A stretch of 33,644 nucleotides of DNA, from positions 1 through 33,644 of the forward strand of contig NZ_JACJPF010000058.1 of the NCBI RefSeq assembly GCF_014695915.1, written 5' to 3'. This DNA is from Trichocoleus sp. FACHB-40 (GTDB taxonomy: Bacteria; Cyanobacteriota; Cyanobacteriia; Cyanobacteriales; FACHB-T130). Positions 33,520 through 33,644 of the stretch are shown here, piece by piece; the first letter of the stretch is position 1, and the number at the start of each line of letters is the position of its first letter. Below the pieces are notes generated by a model. That model searched no databases. It had not been told where the DNA came from and worked only from the letters and a program-made list of their open reading frames with translations. A program made the position numbers and the translations under genes.

Positions 33520-33644
33520 TAAAGCGGTCGAGAGAGACGAGCGAAAGCGAGACTCAAGCGAGCGAAGAGAACCTAGAAAAAATAATAGTTTGAAAGCCAG
33601 AGTAACACAATAACCTCGTCAAAGAAAATCGGATTAGGGGAGAA
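33520..33644 (+). other. Probable 5' leader of an rRNA operon with boxA-like element
   Basis: Downstream of the promoter there is a purine-rich segment with repeated GCGA units (GAGCGAAAGCGAGACTCAAG, then CGAGCGAAGAG). GAACCTAGAAAA follows at 33569-33580; it differs by one base from the cyanobacterial boxA antiterminator GAACCTTGAAAA that I recall from rRNA leaders and spacers. No start codon with a coding frame follows. The 16S rRNA gene is expected beyond base 33644, which I cannot see. Confidence 0.5.

Noticed and set aside
1-33644. CRISPR array, prophage, complete insertion sequence or defence island
   Set aside because: No regularly spaced direct repeats, transposase with terminal repeats, phage structural genes or clustered defence genes were seen.

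Overview
The window is a piece of a cyanobacterial chromosome. It carries photosynthesis and cyanobacteria-restricted genes (psbX, ycf66, a one-helix high-light-inducible protein, the ARC6/Ftn2 cell-division protein, a cyAbrB regulator, DUF4912 and DUF2358 proteins, a plastoquinone-type chorismate lyase). It is also dense in the octamer GCGATCGC (HIP1): I count about 40 copies in 33.6 kb, against fewer than one expected by chance. Gene content and the AT-rich heptamer-like intergenic repeats fit a filamentous or otherwise large-genome cyanobacterium; I cannot name the genus.

Layout. 1-2.4 kb: cobL (cobalamin pathway, +) facing a Rpn-type PD-(D/E)XK nuclease gene (-). 2.5-4.1 kb (-): a CPBP membrane protease and cyAbrB. 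4.5-5.8 kb (+): sdhB and a high-light-inducible protein. 5.8-13.7 kb (-): ArsA/Get3-like ATPase with an Hsp20-like tail, DUF2358, a conserved unknown protein, DUF4912, an AEC transporter broken by a frameshift, and ftn2/zipN. 13.9-19.4 kb (+): pdhA, purL, purF. 19.4-20.2 kb (-): chorismate lyase and tRNA-Leu(GAG). 20.4-22.1 kb: accC (+) converging with yggT (-). 22.4-26.9 kb (+): psbX, ycf66, three tandem paralogous TolB-like lipoprotein genes and an exported trypsin-like protease with a PPC domain. 27.0-30.1 kb (-): dnaA and dnaN flanking a strong candidate replication origin. 30.1-33.4 kb: def (+), then nadC-argS as an overlapping pair (-). The last ~150 bp look like the promoter and boxA-bearing leader of an rRNA operon whose genes lie beyond the window.

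Most genes are core housekeeping: purine synthesis, fatty-acid initiation, acetyl-CoA supply, replication initiation, protein maturation, NAD synthesis. The least explained parts are the psbX-ycf66-TolB x3-protease stretch, which reads as a cell-envelope module; the unknown/DUF4912 pair with its long leader; and the non-coding structures: an inverted two-cluster DnaA-box array, a structured psbX leader, and a compound hairpin between cyAbrB and the CPBP gene. No CRISPR array, prophage, complete insertion sequence or obvious defence island is visible.
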